A stretch of DNA of 64,000 bases from GWB2-37-7 sp942492835 (GTDB taxonomy: Bacteria > Bacillota > Clostridia > Lutisporales > Lutisporaceae), in the NCBI GenBank assembly GCA_942492835.1, contig OW818645.1:3844001-3908000 (forward strand), given 5' to 3'. Every line of letters starts with the position of its first letter. Positions within the stretch are counted from its first letter, which is position 1. Position numbers and translations under genes: made by a program. This document shows positions 1 through 9,121 of this stretch, piece by piece. The notes under the pieces are model-generated. The model did no database searches and had not been told where the DNA came from. It saw nothing but the letters and a program-made list of their open reading frames with translations.

Positions 1-15
1 CTTGCGGAGGGTGTA

Positions 16-252
16 ATGAAACTTCAAAAAATAATAGAAGATGCACTAAAGGTATCTTATACAATATCCCATCCAATAGAGGACTTTACCATTGAAAGCT
101 TGACTGAATTATCTGCAATAGCCAAGAAAAATAAGGTCGAGTTAAGGATAAGAAAAGAGACTAGCAACTTTCACCAAGGCACATTGTTAGAGGTTCAAAG
201 GTTTCAGAATAGGGTGAATTCTAACACAGGAGAGATTACTTATGAAACTTAA
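16..252 (+). CDS. Small phage protein of unknown function
   Basis: A 78-residue protein preceded by a good ribosome site (GGAGGG, about 6 bases before the ATG). It is lysine- and glutamate-rich with no membrane segment or metal motif. It overlaps the start of the MBL-fold gene by 11 bases, so the two are probably co-translated. In Firmicute phages the gene pair MBL hydrolase plus DnaD-like protein usually follows recombination genes (RecT type), so an early replication or recombination role is likely, but I recognise no family. Confidence 0.7.
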   Translation: MKLQKIIEDALKVSYTISHPIEDFTIESLTELSAIAKKNKVELRIRKETSNFHQGTLLEVQRFQNRVNSNTGEITYET

Positions 253-997
253 AGTTTTAGGCTCTTCATCTAAAGGCAATTGCTATATACTTGAAACTCC
301 ATCAGGGAGCCTGCTTATTGAAGCAGGACTTCCATGGAGTAGTATTCAACAAGGGCTTGATTTTGACCTTAGCAATGTCGTAGGGTGCTTAGTGACCCAT
401 GAGCATAAAGACCACTGTAAAGCAGTTCAGGAAGTCATGAAGGCAGGAATAGATTGTTATATGTCAGTTGGAACATGCAATGCTTTAGGTTTAGAACATT
501 GGGCTTGTAATACATATAGACTAGGTTTTGCTAAAAGTGAAGTGCAGTTTCCAATCGTAGATTTTATAATTTTGCCTTTCTCGTCGGAGCATGATGCATC
601 TGACCCATTAGGATATTTAATTCAATACAAACCTACGGGAGAAAAATTGTTGTTTCTCACAGACAGTTATTATAGCAAATATACATTTGTAAATTTAGCT
701 TATATCCTCATTGAATGCAATTACATCAAAGAAACCTTAGATGCCAACATAGAAGCTGGATATGTAGACGAGAGAATGAAACCAAGACTACTGCAGTCAC
801 ATTTTAGTTTAGAGCATGTAAAAGAGTTTCTACAGGCTAATGACTTAAGCAATGTGAGAGAAATAATGTTACTTCATTTGTCTAGTATGAACAGCGATTC
901 AACAAGAATGATAAGAGAAATCAAAGAGATTACTGGGATAACACCCAAAATTGCAGAGTCAGGTTTAGAAGTTGATTTAGAACTATACCCATACTAA
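242..997 (+). CDS. MBL-fold metallo-hydrolase (YycJ-like, phage replication module)
   Basis: A 251-residue metallo-beta-lactamase-fold protein. The N-terminus (KVLGSSSKGNCYIL) is typical of the YycJ/VicX group, and the metal-binding HxHxDH motif is intact as HEHKDH at residues 53-58. Further acidic and histidine ligands are likely in LFLTDS and LLHLSS. Family members are metal-dependent nucleases or hydrolases. Phage versions usually sit between single-strand annealing proteins and DnaD-type replication proteins, as the downstream neighbour shows here. The ribosome site AGGAGAG lies 7 bases before the ATG. The exact substrate is unknown. Confidence 0.85.
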   Translation: MKLKVLGSSSKGNCYILETPSGSLLIEAGLPWSSIQQGLDFDLSNVVGCLVTHEHKDHCKAVQEVMKAGIDCYMSVGTCNALGLEHWACNTYRLGFAKSEVQFPIVDFIILPFSSEHDASDPLGYLIQYKPTGEKLLFLTDSYYSKYTFVNLAYILIECNYIKETLDANIEAGYVDERMKPRLLQSHFSLEHVKEFLQANDLSNVREIMLLHLSSMNSDSTRMIREIKEITGITPKIAESGLEVDLELYPY

Positions 998-1008
998 GGG
1001 GTGATTAA

Positions 1009-1854
1009 ATGTCAAGACCTCAAAAAGAAGGAATGGACTACTTCCCTCATGATACAGATGCAAGAAACGATATGAAGCTTAGAAAATTAAGAGCTGTATA
1101 TGGGAATGATGGCTATTCAACATATTTTATACTTTTGGAAAATATCTACAAGAACAAAGATTACAGTATAGATATTTCAGATGCTGAAACTCGGCTGATA
1201 TTATGCGAAGAGTGTAAATTAAGCGAAGAAAACTTTATGAAAATAATCGAAAAATGTCTGGACTTAAATTTATTCGATAAAAACCTATATAAAAATTCTG
1301 GTATTTTGACGGGTGAGGCGATAAAGAAAAGGACGGAACCTATTGAAAATAAAAGGATTAGTAATAAACAGAGGTATCAGGAAAACAGAGATATTTCAGA
1401 TGCTGAAACTACAGCTGAAACACCACAAAGTAAAGTAAAGGAAAGTAAAGTAAATATAGTAGTAGATGTAGAAGAACGCACAGGTAAAGTTTTTCAGTTC
1501 TATCAAAAAAACATAGGGATAATAACACCATTTCATTCTGAAACCATAATACAGTATCTTGATGAGGGTTTTGAGCCTGAAATGATTATAGCAGTCATGC
1601 AAGATGCAATAGGCAAAGATAACCCTTGGCCATGGATTAAGAAGGTGCTTGCTAATTCGGATAAAAACAACATAAGGACTGTAGATCAATATGTTTCAAA
1701 GAAAGTAGAGCGAGAAAAGATAAATGATAAAGACAAGCCAAAGGGTAGTAAGAATCCAAAGTCTTCCTTTAGCAACTTTCAAAATCGTACTTATGATGGT
1801 AATGCACTTGAAGAAAAGCTTCTGAAAAAGAGTAGAGGGGAGCTAATAGATTAA
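1009..1854 (+). CDS. Phage replication initiator with DUF4373 and DnaD-like domains
   Basis: A 281-residue protein. Residues about 1-110 match the Lin1244/Lin1753-type DUF4373 pattern (GMDYFPHDTDA then a winged-helix-like segment). Residues about 160-240 look like a DnaD/DnaB_2 domain (FQFYQKNIG ... PWPWIKKVL). Such proteins bind origin DNA and help load the host helicase. The linker holds a 21-bp direct repeat (1171-1191 and 1390-1410), so the peptide DISDAET occurs twice, followed by a low-complexity AGTAAAG-rich tract. A degraded relative lies at about 49,020-49,165 on the other strand. Ribosome site AAGGGGTGA. Confidence 0.75.
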   Translation: MSRPQKEGMDYFPHDTDARNDMKLRKLRAVYGNDGYSTYFILLENIYKNKDYSIDISDAETRLILCEECKLSEENFMKIIEKCLDLNLFDKNLYKNSGILTGEAIKKRTEPIENKRISNKQRYQENRDISDAETTAETPQSKVKESKVNIVVDVEERTGKVFQFYQKNIGIITPFHSETIIQYLDEGFEPEMIIAVMQDAIGKDNPWPWIKKVLANSDKNNIRTVDQYVSKKVEREKINDKDKPKGSKNPKSSFSNFQNRTYDGNALEEKLLKKSRGELID

Positions 1855-1879
1855 CAGATGGGGGAGGTAAGCAATCGGA

Positions 1880-2557
1880 ATGAATAAAACTAAAATTGAA
1901 TGGTGTGATAGCACTTGTAATCCAGTGTGCGGATGTACTTATGGCTGTGAATTCTGCTATGCAAGACGAATAAATAATCGCTTCCAGTATGTAAAGGACT
2001 TCTTAAAGCCACAGTTCTTCCCAGAGAGGTTGAAGCAATTATACAGCAAGAAGCCAAAGAATATCTTCATGGACAGCATGAGCGATATAGCAGATTGGAA
2101 ATATGAGTGGTTACAGCAAGTTGAAACAGCAATACGTGTTAATCATCAACATAAGTATCTATTTCTAACTAAAAGACCACAGTTTATGAGCGAAACAGGA
2201 AGATATATATTGCAAACAAATGTTTGGAATGGTGCAACAATCACAAAAGAATCAGAGGTTGCAAGGTTTAATTCCCTACCTGCGTTCGGTAATCGTTTTG
2301 TTAGTATAGAGCCAATTCTTGAAGATTTACAATTAGCAGAAAAACATAATCTTTTCTTTAAATCTGTAGACTGGGTAATTATCGGAGCCGAGACAGGCAA
2401 CAGAAGGAACAAAGTTATTCCTAAACTTGAATGGATAAAAAAGATAGTCTCAGAATGTGAAAAACACACGATACCTGTTTTTATGAAAGATAGCTTGAGA
2501 CCTATTGTAAAAGAAGTAAATATGCTGAGACAGTTGCCTGAAGGATTAAAGAAGTAG
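1880..2557 (+). CDS. DUF5131 family protein (phage Gp37/Gp68-like, radical-SAM-like cysteines)
   Basis: A 225-residue protein of the DUF5131 group often labelled phage Gp37/Gp68. The N-terminus is cysteine-rich and contains a CxxxCxxC set (C19, C23, C26 within CTYGCEFC), the pattern that binds a 4Fe-4S cluster in radical SAM enzymes. The later segment FMDSMSDIAD and the LFLTKRP motif are family hallmarks. The reaction is not established; a radical-SAM-type DNA or RNA modification is an inference. The GGGGGAGG ribosome site lies about 13 bases before the ATG, rather long spacing. Confidence 0.75.
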   Translation: MNKTKIEWCDSTCNPVCGCTYGCEFCYARRINNRFQYVKDFLKPQFFPERLKQLYSKKPKNIFMDSMSDIADWKYEWLQQVETAIRVNHQHKYLFLTKRPQFMSETGRYILQTNVWNGATITKESEVARFNSLPAFGNRFVSIEPILEDLQLAEKHNLFFKSVDWVIIGAETGNRRNKVIPKLEWIKKIVSECEKHTIPVFMKDSLRPIVKEVNMLRQLPEGLKK

Positions 2558-2570
2558 TCGAATGTGAGGT

Positions 2571-5081
2571 GTGAAAGTGAAATACATTGATTTTCTACAC
2601 AGTAAAATCGAAATAGCCAAAGATACTGGCTTTGATATAAATGATTCAGATATAAATCCCATCTTAAAGCCTCATCAACGAGATGCGGTCAAATGGGCAA
2701 TAAAGGGCGGTCGAAGGGCACTATTTGAAAGCTTTGGACTTGGAAAGACAGTTCAAGAGTTAGAGTATTGCAGAATAATTACGGAACGCATTGGAGGCAA
2801 GGCACTTATAGTGTTACCCCTAGGAGTTAAACAAGAGTTTACAAGGGATGCTGTAGAGTTGCTAGGTATGGAAAAACCTAAATATATAAGGACTATGGAA
2901 GAAGCAAAGACAGCTGCAGGCAATATAGTTATAACAAACTATGAACGTGTAAGAGATGGAGATATAGATCCTAAATACTTTACAGCTGCAGCATTGGATG
3001 AAGCTTCTGTTTTAAGGAGCTATGGCTCAAAGACATACCAAACATTCTTGAATAAGTTCAAAGGCGTACCTTACAAATTAGTTAGCACAGCAACCCCTTC
3101 ACCAAATAAATATAAAGAGCTTATACACTACGCTGGGTACCTAGAAGTCATGGACACAGGTCAGGCTTTAACAAGATTCTTTCAAAGAGACAGCACAAAG
3201 GCTAATAACCTTACATTGTATCCTCATAAAGAAGAAGAGTTTTGGCTATGGGTATCAAGTTGGGCATTGTTTATTACAAAACCTTCTGACCTTGGCTATG
3301 ACGATACAGGTTATGACTTGCCGCCTTTAGATGTAAGGTATCATGAAATACCTGTTGATCACTCAACAGCTGGTGAGGACCGTAATGGACAGATGAAGCT
3401 GATAAGAGATGCAGCTATATCACTAAAGGATGCGGCTACAGAAAAAAGAGATAGCATAAATGACAGAGTAGCAAAAATGGCCAGCATTGTTAATGAGGAT
3501 CCTGAAGCACACTTTATACTATGGCATGACCTTGAAGCTGAGAGACATGCAATAAAAAAAGCATTACCTGAAGCAGTTGAGATATTTGGAAGCCAGGACC
3601 TAGATACAAGAGAGGAAAGAGTTATAAACTTCTCAAACGGAAAAAACAGACTCATTGCTACTAAGAAAGAACTGTCAGGTTCAGGTTGTAACTTCCAAAG
3701 ACACTGCCATAGAGCGATATTCTTAGGAATTGATTATGAGTTTAACGACTTCATACAGGCCATACATAGAATATATCGCTTCCTGCAAACGGAACAGGTT
3801 ATTATAGACATTATTTACACAGAGAGTGAGCGACAGATCTTGCAGGTATTATTACAGAAATGGGAACAGCATAAATATTTGACTGAGAAGATGACAGAGA
3901 TAATAAAAAAGAATGGTTTATCTAATTTATCAACAATTGATAAGATGGCCAGAAGTATAGGGGTTGATAGAGTGAAAGTTGAGGGCAAGCATTACACAGC
4001 TGTAAACAATGACTGCATACTCGAGACAAAAGAAATAGAAGAAAACAGCATAGGTTTGATTCATACATCTATACCATTCGGCAACCATTATGAATATACA
4101 CCTAGTTATAATGACTTTGGACATAACAGCAACACAGAAAGATTCTTTGAACAAATGGACTTTTTATCTCCGGAGTTATATAGAATTCTTAAGCCAGGCA
4201 GAGTATATGCATGTCACGTTAAGGACCGAGTGCTTTTTGGAAATGCAACTGGTACAGGAATGCCGACAATGGAACCATTCCATGCAATGTGTATTAATCA
4301 CTATATGAAACATGGCTTTCAATACTTTGGAATGATAACCATTGTTACAGATGTAGTAAGAGAAAATAATCAGACCTATAGGTTGGGATGGACAGAACAG
4401 TGTAAAGACGGAACTAAGATGGGGGTAGGCTGCTCAGAGTATATTCTATTGTTTAGGAAACTTCCAAGTGATACTAGCAAGGCATATGCTGATGAGCCTG
4501 TAGTTAAGACTAAGGAAGATTATACAAGAGCACAATGGCAGATAGATGCTCATGGATATTGGAGGTCGTCAGGCAACAGACTTTTAACTAAAGATGAGTT
4601 GGCAAGTTTACCTGTCAACAAGCTCCAAGCAACTTATAGAAAATTCTCTAGGGCTTCAGTGTATGACTACAATGAGCATGTTGCTCTGGCAAAGCAGTTG
4701 GACGTAGACGGAAAACTCCCAGCGATATTCATGGTAGTAGCACCAGGTAGTTGGACTAATGAAGTATGGGATGATATTAACCGCATGAGAACACTTAACA
4801 CTACACAGAGCCAACGTAGACAGCAGATGCATGTATGTCCTTTACAGTTAGATATAGTTGAGAGAGTTATAAATAGATACTCTAATCCTGGTGATGTTGT
4901 GCTAGATCCTTTTGGTGGATTAATGACAGTACCAAAGCTAGCAGTTGATATGGGTAGATACGGATATGGTATAGAGCTTAATGCTGATTACTTCCGCGAT
5001 GGAGTTGGGTACCTAGAGGCATCTGAAGCTAAAATAGATGCACCTACACTGTTTGATATTCTTGATACAGTAAATATATAA
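2571..5081 (+). CDS. Fused SNF2/DEAD-type helicase and N4/N6 DNA methyltransferase
   Basis: An 836-residue fusion. Residues about 30-440 are a superfamily 2 helicase: Walker A ESFGLGKT (53-60), motif II DEAS (about 143-146), motif III STATP (172-176) and a C-terminal QAIHRIYR motif. Residues about 460-830 form a beta-class DNA methyltransferase with motif IV TSIPF (about residue 497, in place of the commoner DPPY or TSPPY) followed by the AdoMet motif LDPFGG (about 779), the order used by the beta class. It probably translocates on and methylates phage DNA to evade restriction. The start is GTG after GTGAGGT; a second GTG lies 6 bases on. Confidence 0.85.
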   Translation: MKVKYIDFLHSKIEIAKDTGFDINDSDINPILKPHQRDAVKWAIKGGRRALFESFGLGKTVQELEYCRIITERIGGKALIVLPLGVKQEFTRDAVELLGMEKPKYIRTMEEAKTAAGNIVITNYERVRDGDIDPKYFTAAALDEASVLRSYGSKTYQTFLNKFKGVPYKLVSTATPSPNKYKELIHYAGYLEVMDTGQALTRFFQRDSTKANNLTLYPHKEEEFWLWVSSWALFITKPSDLGYDDTGYDLPPLDVRYHEIPVDHSTAGEDRNGQMKLIRDAAISLKDAATEKRDSINDRVAKMASIVNEDPEAHFILWHDLEAERHAIKKALPEAVEIFGSQDLDTREERVINFSNGKNRLIATKKELSGSGCNFQRHCHRAIFLGIDYEFNDFIQAIHRIYRFLQTEQVIIDIIYTESERQILQVLLQKWEQHKYLTEKMTEIIKKNGLSNLSTIDKMARSIGVDRVKVEGKHYTAVNNDCILETKEIEENSIGLIHTSIPFGNHYEYTPSYNDFGHNSNTERFFEQMDFLSPELYRILKPGRVYACHVKDRVLFGNATGTGMPTMEPFHAMCINHYMKHGFQYFGMITIVTDVVRENNQTYRLGWTEQCKDGTKMGVGCSEYILLFRKLPSDTSKAYADEPVVKTKEDYTRAQWQIDAHGYWRSSGNRLLTKDELASLPVNKLQATYRKFSRASVYDYNEHVALAKQLDVDGKLPAIFMVVAPGSWTNEVWDDINRMRTLNTTQSQRRQQMHVCPLQLDIVERVINRYSNPGDVVLDPFGGLMTVPKLAVDMGRYGYGIELNADYFRDGVGYLEASEAKIDAPTLFDILDTVNI

Positions 5082-5096
5082 AGGAGGTCGAGAGTA

Positions 5097-5903
5097 ATGA
5101 AACTGACACAGGAAGAACTTAATAATATAAAGCAGTTCCTTAAAACTGCAGGTGAAGATACACTTATAGATTTGTTTGACACCATAGAAACTCAAAAGCA
5201 AGAGATTGAACAACATACCAAGGCTAGAGTGGACCAGCAACAGGAGGCTGATAGACTACATCGGTGGATAAGTGACCTGCAAAGAGGTATATATGTGAAT
5301 TGCGTTTACTGCGGACATAGGTATGGTCCCGAAGATGAAGTTCCCACTAGCATGGCTGATGTACTTAAGGAACATATAGAGCATTGTCCAGAGCATCCTA
5401 TGTCAAAGCTAAAGCAAGAATTTGCACAGTTGCAAGAGCAATTAAAATATGCAGAAGGTGCTATGGAAATTGAGGCATTTGATGCAAGGCAACTTAGACA
5501 GGATGTTGAGTTGTTAGCGGCACAGGCGACAATAATGAGGGAAGCACTAAAGGCAGCTTATGGAATTATCATTGAATTTGAAAGAGGTTTGGATTGGCAT
5601 AAGGATAAAACCATCGCTGCTATCGAGAAAAAGATGGACTCTTGCCATTACAAAGACTGGGATTGTATAAGAATAGCCCTTTCCGCTGATGCAGGCAAAG
5701 AATATCATAATCCTGCTGATGTGGAGGCGTTAAAACAAATGAGGGAAGGTCTCAATAAAATTTCAGAAGAAGTTTTATTCAGTAGCTTTGGTGATGAAAT
5801 TTGCATGGTGTGTCCATGGCCTGAAAAACCTCATCTTCCTGAATCACTATGTGAAGGCTGCAGTTGTACAGAAGCACTAGAAAAATGGAAAGAGGAGATG
5901 TAA
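5097..5903 (+). CDS. Phage protein with coiled coil and zinc-finger-like motif
   Basis: A 268-residue acidic, helix-rich protein. A CVYCGHRY ... HIEHCPEHPM stretch (about residues 65-100) resembles a C2H2/C2HC zinc site and is common in early phage proteins. A second cysteine cluster lies near the C-terminus (CMVCPWPEK ... CEGCSC). The middle is predicted coiled coil (KLKQEFAQLQEQLKYAEG). The start follows a perfect AAGGAGG. It lies 15 bases after the helicase-methyltransferase gene and 1 base before the next gene, so it belongs to the same operon. No function can be assigned. Confidence 0.7.
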   Translation: MKLTQEELNNIKQFLKTAGEDTLIDLFDTIETQKQEIEQHTKARVDQQQEADRLHRWISDLQRGIYVNCVYCGHRYGPEDEVPTSMADVLKEHIEHCPEHPMSKLKQEFAQLQEQLKYAEGAMEIEAFDARQLRQDVELLAAQATIMREALKAAYGIIIEFERGLDWHKDKTIAAIEKKMDSCHYKDWDCIRIALSADAGKEYHNPADVEALKQMREGLNKISEEVLFSSFGDEICMVCPWPEKPHLPESLCEGCSCTEALEKWKEEM

Positions 5904-5904
5904 T

Positions 5905-6369
5905 ATGTATCGAAAATTAAGAATTGGTTTAAAGGATATATGGAAGCTTTTGTTCGGTGGAAAGTTACTTATTAAGAATCCTTATGACAATGATATAGCG
6001 CGAGAGGAAGTGGCTAAAGCGGAAGTTGAAGTATGTAGCACTGCAACAGTAACAAGTGCAGAGACAGAACCAATTTTAAAAGCATTACCATATACCGAGG
6101 CAAATTTCAGAGCTTTAGAAACTAACTATCAGAACTTACTTGGCGAATATGAAGACATGTGTGCAGTTACTAAAATGAAGGATAAAGAGAATGATGCTCT
6201 GACAGCAAAAGTACATGTTTTGATTCCTATGCTTGAGACCGTTATAAGGTTTTTAATTGAGCCATTTAAAGAACAATTGCCATCTGACACTTTAGAAGAA
6301 CTAGCAAATGTTGAGAGGTATTTGGAGGGATGCAAGAATGAATACAGCAGCTGTTCTAAAAGCGCTTAG
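5905..6369 (+). CDS. Hypothetical phage protein, helical
   Basis: A 154-residue protein beginning one base after the preceding stop (TAATATG), with a GGAGATG ribosome site inside the upstream gene. Residues about 90-140 are helical (YQNLLGEYEDMCAVTKMKD), possibly coiled coil. The 3' end overlaps the nuclease-like gene by 32 bases. No recognised domain. Confidence 0.6.
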   Translation: MYRKLRIGLKDIWKLLFGGKLLIKNPYDNDIAREEVAKAEVEVCSTATVTSAETEPILKALPYTEANFRALETNYQNLLGEYEDMCAVTKMKDKENDALTAKVHVLIPMLETVIRFLIEPFKEQLPSDTLEELANVERYLEGCKNEYSSCSKSA

Positions 6370-6703
6370 TGGTTTAAGAATAGATCCAATAAATGAAGAA
6401 TATGAACTTCAGAATAAAATAGCTAAAGCCTTAGTTGCTGCCGACATTCCATTTCAAAAGGAATACAAACTAGGTCCACGAAGTCGTGTTGATTTTCTTA
6501 CAGGTGATGGAATAGCAATTGAGGTCAAGAAAGGCAAGCCATATACCCAGCAAGTAATACAGCAACTTCGCAGGTACGCAGAATTTCCAGAAGTTAAAAG
6601 CATTGTTTTAGTCATTGAAAGAAACCTTGATATACCAAAAGAGCTTAATGGAAAACCCTGTACATCTTTCGGACTTAATAAGCTATGGGGGATTGCACTA
6701 TGA
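6338..6703 (+). CDS. PD-(D/E)XK nuclease-like phage protein
   Basis: A 121-residue protein when started at the ATG 8 bases after GGAGGG; an in-frame ATG at 6308 lacks a ribosome site. The core RVDFLTGDGIAIEVKKG carries the D-x(n)-ExK arrangement of PD-(D/E)XK nucleases (a Holliday-junction or restriction-endonuclease-like fold), followed by a QxxxQLRRYAEFP helix also seen in that superfamily. It sits between DNA-metabolism genes and overlaps the SNF2 helicase start by 4 bases (ATGA), so nuclease and helicase are probably coupled in translation and may work together. The substrate is unknown. Confidence 0.7.
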   Translation: MNTAAVLKALSGLRIDPINEEYELQNKIAKALVAADIPFQKEYKLGPRSRVDFLTGDGIAIEVKKGKPYTQQVIQQLRRYAEFPEVKSIVLVIERNLDIPKELNGKPCTSFGLNKLWGIAL

Positions 6704-8463
6704 CAATGATAATACCTGCATACTTAAATAAAGTCGACGAATCTGAGTATTATTATGGAGAACTAGCATATGAAGATTTACAAAACTCTTGGGTAGTTAC
6801 TGGCGAACCTGCGGTAATAGATATGGCAAAGAGATTGTTCCCCGGATGCGCAGGTCGAGGGAGTGGTATAGCAAGATTTCCTAATAATAAAAGAATTAAC
6901 GGCGACCTTAACTGGCTTATGCAGCGTTACCCTTTAAAGATAATGCAGTCCGAAAAATGGGAGCAAGAGTATATAGCAGCCGTTGAACATGTTATTAAGA
7001 GGGATGAACTCAATAGATTGCCTCAGAAAATCACTCCACCAATAGAATTCAAGGGTGAACTTAAAGAATTTCAAAAGGAGGGACTTGCCTTCCTTCTTCA
7101 CAACAGAAAGTCACTCTTAGCTGATGAAATGGGGCTAGGAAAAACAGCACAGGCGATTGCTTTCATGGCAGCTACAGAAAGTTATCCTACACTGGTAGTA
7201 GTTCCTCCCCACTTAGTACGCAACTGGCAAAAAGAACTTGATAAGTTTATAGAACTACCAGATAGAGAATTTACAATGTTCAATGAAAACAATGAAGCCG
7301 TACATGTGATAAAGGGGTTAACTCCGTATGAACTTCCAAAGGCAAATGTTTATATTATACACTACTTATTACTCAGAGGATGGAAAAAAGCACTTCCAGA
7401 GATGGGCTTCAAAGCAGTTATATTTGATGAAATACAAGAGCTCAGACGCGGTAGGACTGAAAAGTACAGTGCAGCTTCCCTTGTAGCCTCAGGTTGTGAA
7501 AATGTAATAGGACTTTCAGGTACACCAATATACAACCGAGGCGGCGAGATCTGGAATGTAACTAATATAATTGAGTATCACTGCCTTGGAGATTGGGACA
7601 GCTTCACTCGCGAATGGTGTTATGGATATGGTTCAGATATTGTAAGAAAACCTACCTTGCTTGGTGATTACCTAAAGCGTGAAGGTCTGATGTTAAGAAG
7701 GACTAAAGACCAAGTGTTGCCAGAATTACCGCCAAAACGCAGAGTAGTACAAACCGTAGACTTTGATACTGGTACATATAGTTCATTGATTCAGGATGCT
7801 ATTAGTAAAGCAAGGAAGATTGATGGTATAAGCAATTTTTTAGAGAAAGGCAGGCTTACAAGAGAAATAGTAAATGAAAGTAGGCAGGCTATAGGAATTG
7901 CAAAAGCCCCTTATGTGGCAGAATTCGTAAAAATGCTATTGGATGCAGGAGAGCGAGTTCTACTGTTTGCTTATCACCATGCAGTATGGGATGAGTATAA
8001 AAAAGTATTGAAAAACTATAATCCAGTATTTATAACTGGAAAAGAAACTGGTGATCAAAAAGATATTTCAAAAGAAACATTCAAAGATAAAAAGACAGAT
8101 ATATGTTGTGTGTCCTTAAGAGCAGCTGCTGGTATAGATGGACTTCAAAGTGCAACATGCGTTGTGTTCGGTGAACTTGATTGGTCTCCTGCAATTCACA
8201 GCCAAGCTGAAGATAGAATTCAAAGAATAGGTGTAGATATAAATCAAGATTCAATCCTTTGTTATTATCTAGTAGCAGAAGAGGGCACAGATGAAACTAT
8301 TCAAGAATTCCTAGGGTTAAAGGTAAGCCAGTTCGTAGGCATCATGGGAGATAAACCAGAGACTGAGGAAGATAAGATGCTTGCACAGGTTAAGGCTACT
8401 GAGCATATGAATAAAATTGTTCAGAAACTAAAACAAAGTGGAAAGGAGAATGCCAATGCGTGA
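6700..8463 (+). CDS. SNF2-family DEAD/DEAH helicase
   Basis: A 587-residue SNF2-type helicase. Walker A DEMGLGKT (about residues 142-150), motif II DEIQ (about 243-246), motif III LSGTP, and a C-terminal helicase domain with the QAEDRIQRIG motif VI are all present. About 90 residues precede the helicase core. The start is the ATG of the ATGA overlap with the upstream nuclease; an ATG 15 bases upstream is less well placed. SNF2 helicases of this size are common in Firmicute phages and probably remodel DNA at the replication fork. This is the second SF2 helicase in the same operon. Confidence 0.87.
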   Translation: MTMIIPAYLNKVDESEYYYGELAYEDLQNSWVVTGEPAVIDMAKRLFPGCAGRGSGIARFPNNKRINGDLNWLMQRYPLKIMQSEKWEQEYIAAVEHVIKRDELNRLPQKITPPIEFKGELKEFQKEGLAFLLHNRKSLLADEMGLGKTAQAIAFMAATESYPTLVVVPPHLVRNWQKELDKFIELPDREFTMFNENNEAVHVIKGLTPYELPKANVYIIHYLLLRGWKKALPEMGFKAVIFDEIQELRRGRTEKYSAASLVASGCENVIGLSGTPIYNRGGEIWNVTNIIEYHCLGDWDSFTREWCYGYGSDIVRKPTLLGDYLKREGLMLRRTKDQVLPELPPKRRVVQTVDFDTGTYSSLIQDAISKARKIDGISNFLEKGRLTREIVNESRQAIGIAKAPYVAEFVKMLLDAGERVLLFAYHHAVWDEYKKVLKNYNPVFITGKETGDQKDISKETFKDKKTDICCVSLRAAAGIDGLQSATCVVFGELDWSPAIHSQAEDRIQRIGVDINQDSILCYYLVAEEGTDETIQEFLGLKVSQFVGIMGDKPETEEDKMLAQVKATEHMNKIVQKLKQSGKENANA

Positions 8464-8713
8464 CCATATAAGCGAAAGAACAATTGAAGAAGCAAAATAT
8501 ATCATAAGTAGTAAATCAACTTTAAGAGCTACAGCTAGGATATTCGGAGTATCAAAATCCACAGTGTTTAAAGATGTTACTGAGCGATTACCTACAATAA
8601 ATAATAAAGTTGCTTCACAGGTACGTGAGGTAATGGACATAAACAAAGATGTTAGAGCACTAAGAGGCGGTTTAGCATTAGCTGCAGTGTATCAAATGAA
8701 AGGACATAGATAA
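8456..8713 (+). CDS. SpoIIID-like sporulation-type transcription regulator
   Basis: An 85-residue protein that aligns by eye with SpoIIID along its length: RDHISERTIEEAKYI at the N-terminus, helix-turn-helix TLRATARIFGVSKSTVFKDV at about residues 22-41, then TERLP and a basic RALRGG tail. In spore formers SpoIIID is the mother-cell switch regulator acting with SigE and SigK. The ATG chosen is 7 bases after AGGAG and gives the native-length N-terminus; two in-frame ATGs upstream add residues foreign to the family. The gene overlaps the helicase gene by 8 bases and is part of the phage operon. Confidence 0.85.
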   Translation: MRDHISERTIEEAKYIISSKSTLRATARIFGVSKSTVFKDVTERLPTINNKVASQVREVMDINKDVRALRGGLALAAVYQMKGHR

Positions 8714-8715
8714 AT

Positions 8716-9111
8716 ATGGGATATGTAAGATTAACAACCGAAAATCCACAAAGCAATGTTGATAGAATGCTCAATATGGTTAAGGCAATAAATAATGAAG
8801 TATTTCTAAGAAATGTTTACGAAGAAGATATAAGTCTAATAGATTATTGCAAAGCTGAATACAAACGACTTTACAATGAGGATATTGATGCAAGCGTAGA
8901 GGAATTTGGCGAGTATATGGATGATGATAGCTTGCTGTCAATGTTTTACTGGATGACTGTAGGATATGCTGAATTAAGGCTGAGACTTAGCCAATATGAA
9001 GATATGGGGCTTAGTCCTAAAGAGCTTAAAGCACAGCAAAGTGAGTTAGAAAAGTATCGTGAAATAGGTACAATTAAGGAAATGTTATCTGTATATGATG
9101 ATATGGTTTAG
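8716..9111 (+). CDS. Phage protein of the LxxYEDxGL type, unknown function
   Basis: A 131-residue acidic protein. The segment LRLSQYEDMGLSPKEL near residue 95 is a motif seen in many small Firmicute phage proteins (typically L-A-x-YEDTGL), whose function is unknown. The start is 2 bases after the SpoIIID-like gene's stop, with no strong ribosome site of its own, which suggests translational coupling. Confidence 0.6.
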   Translation: MGYVRLTTENPQSNVDRMLNMVKAINNEVFLRNVYEEDISLIDYCKAEYKRLYNEDIDASVEEFGEYMDDDSLLSMFYWMTVGYAELRLRLSQYEDMGLSPKELKAQQSELEKYREIGTIKEMLSVYDDMV

Positions 9112-9121
9112 GAGGGATAAT

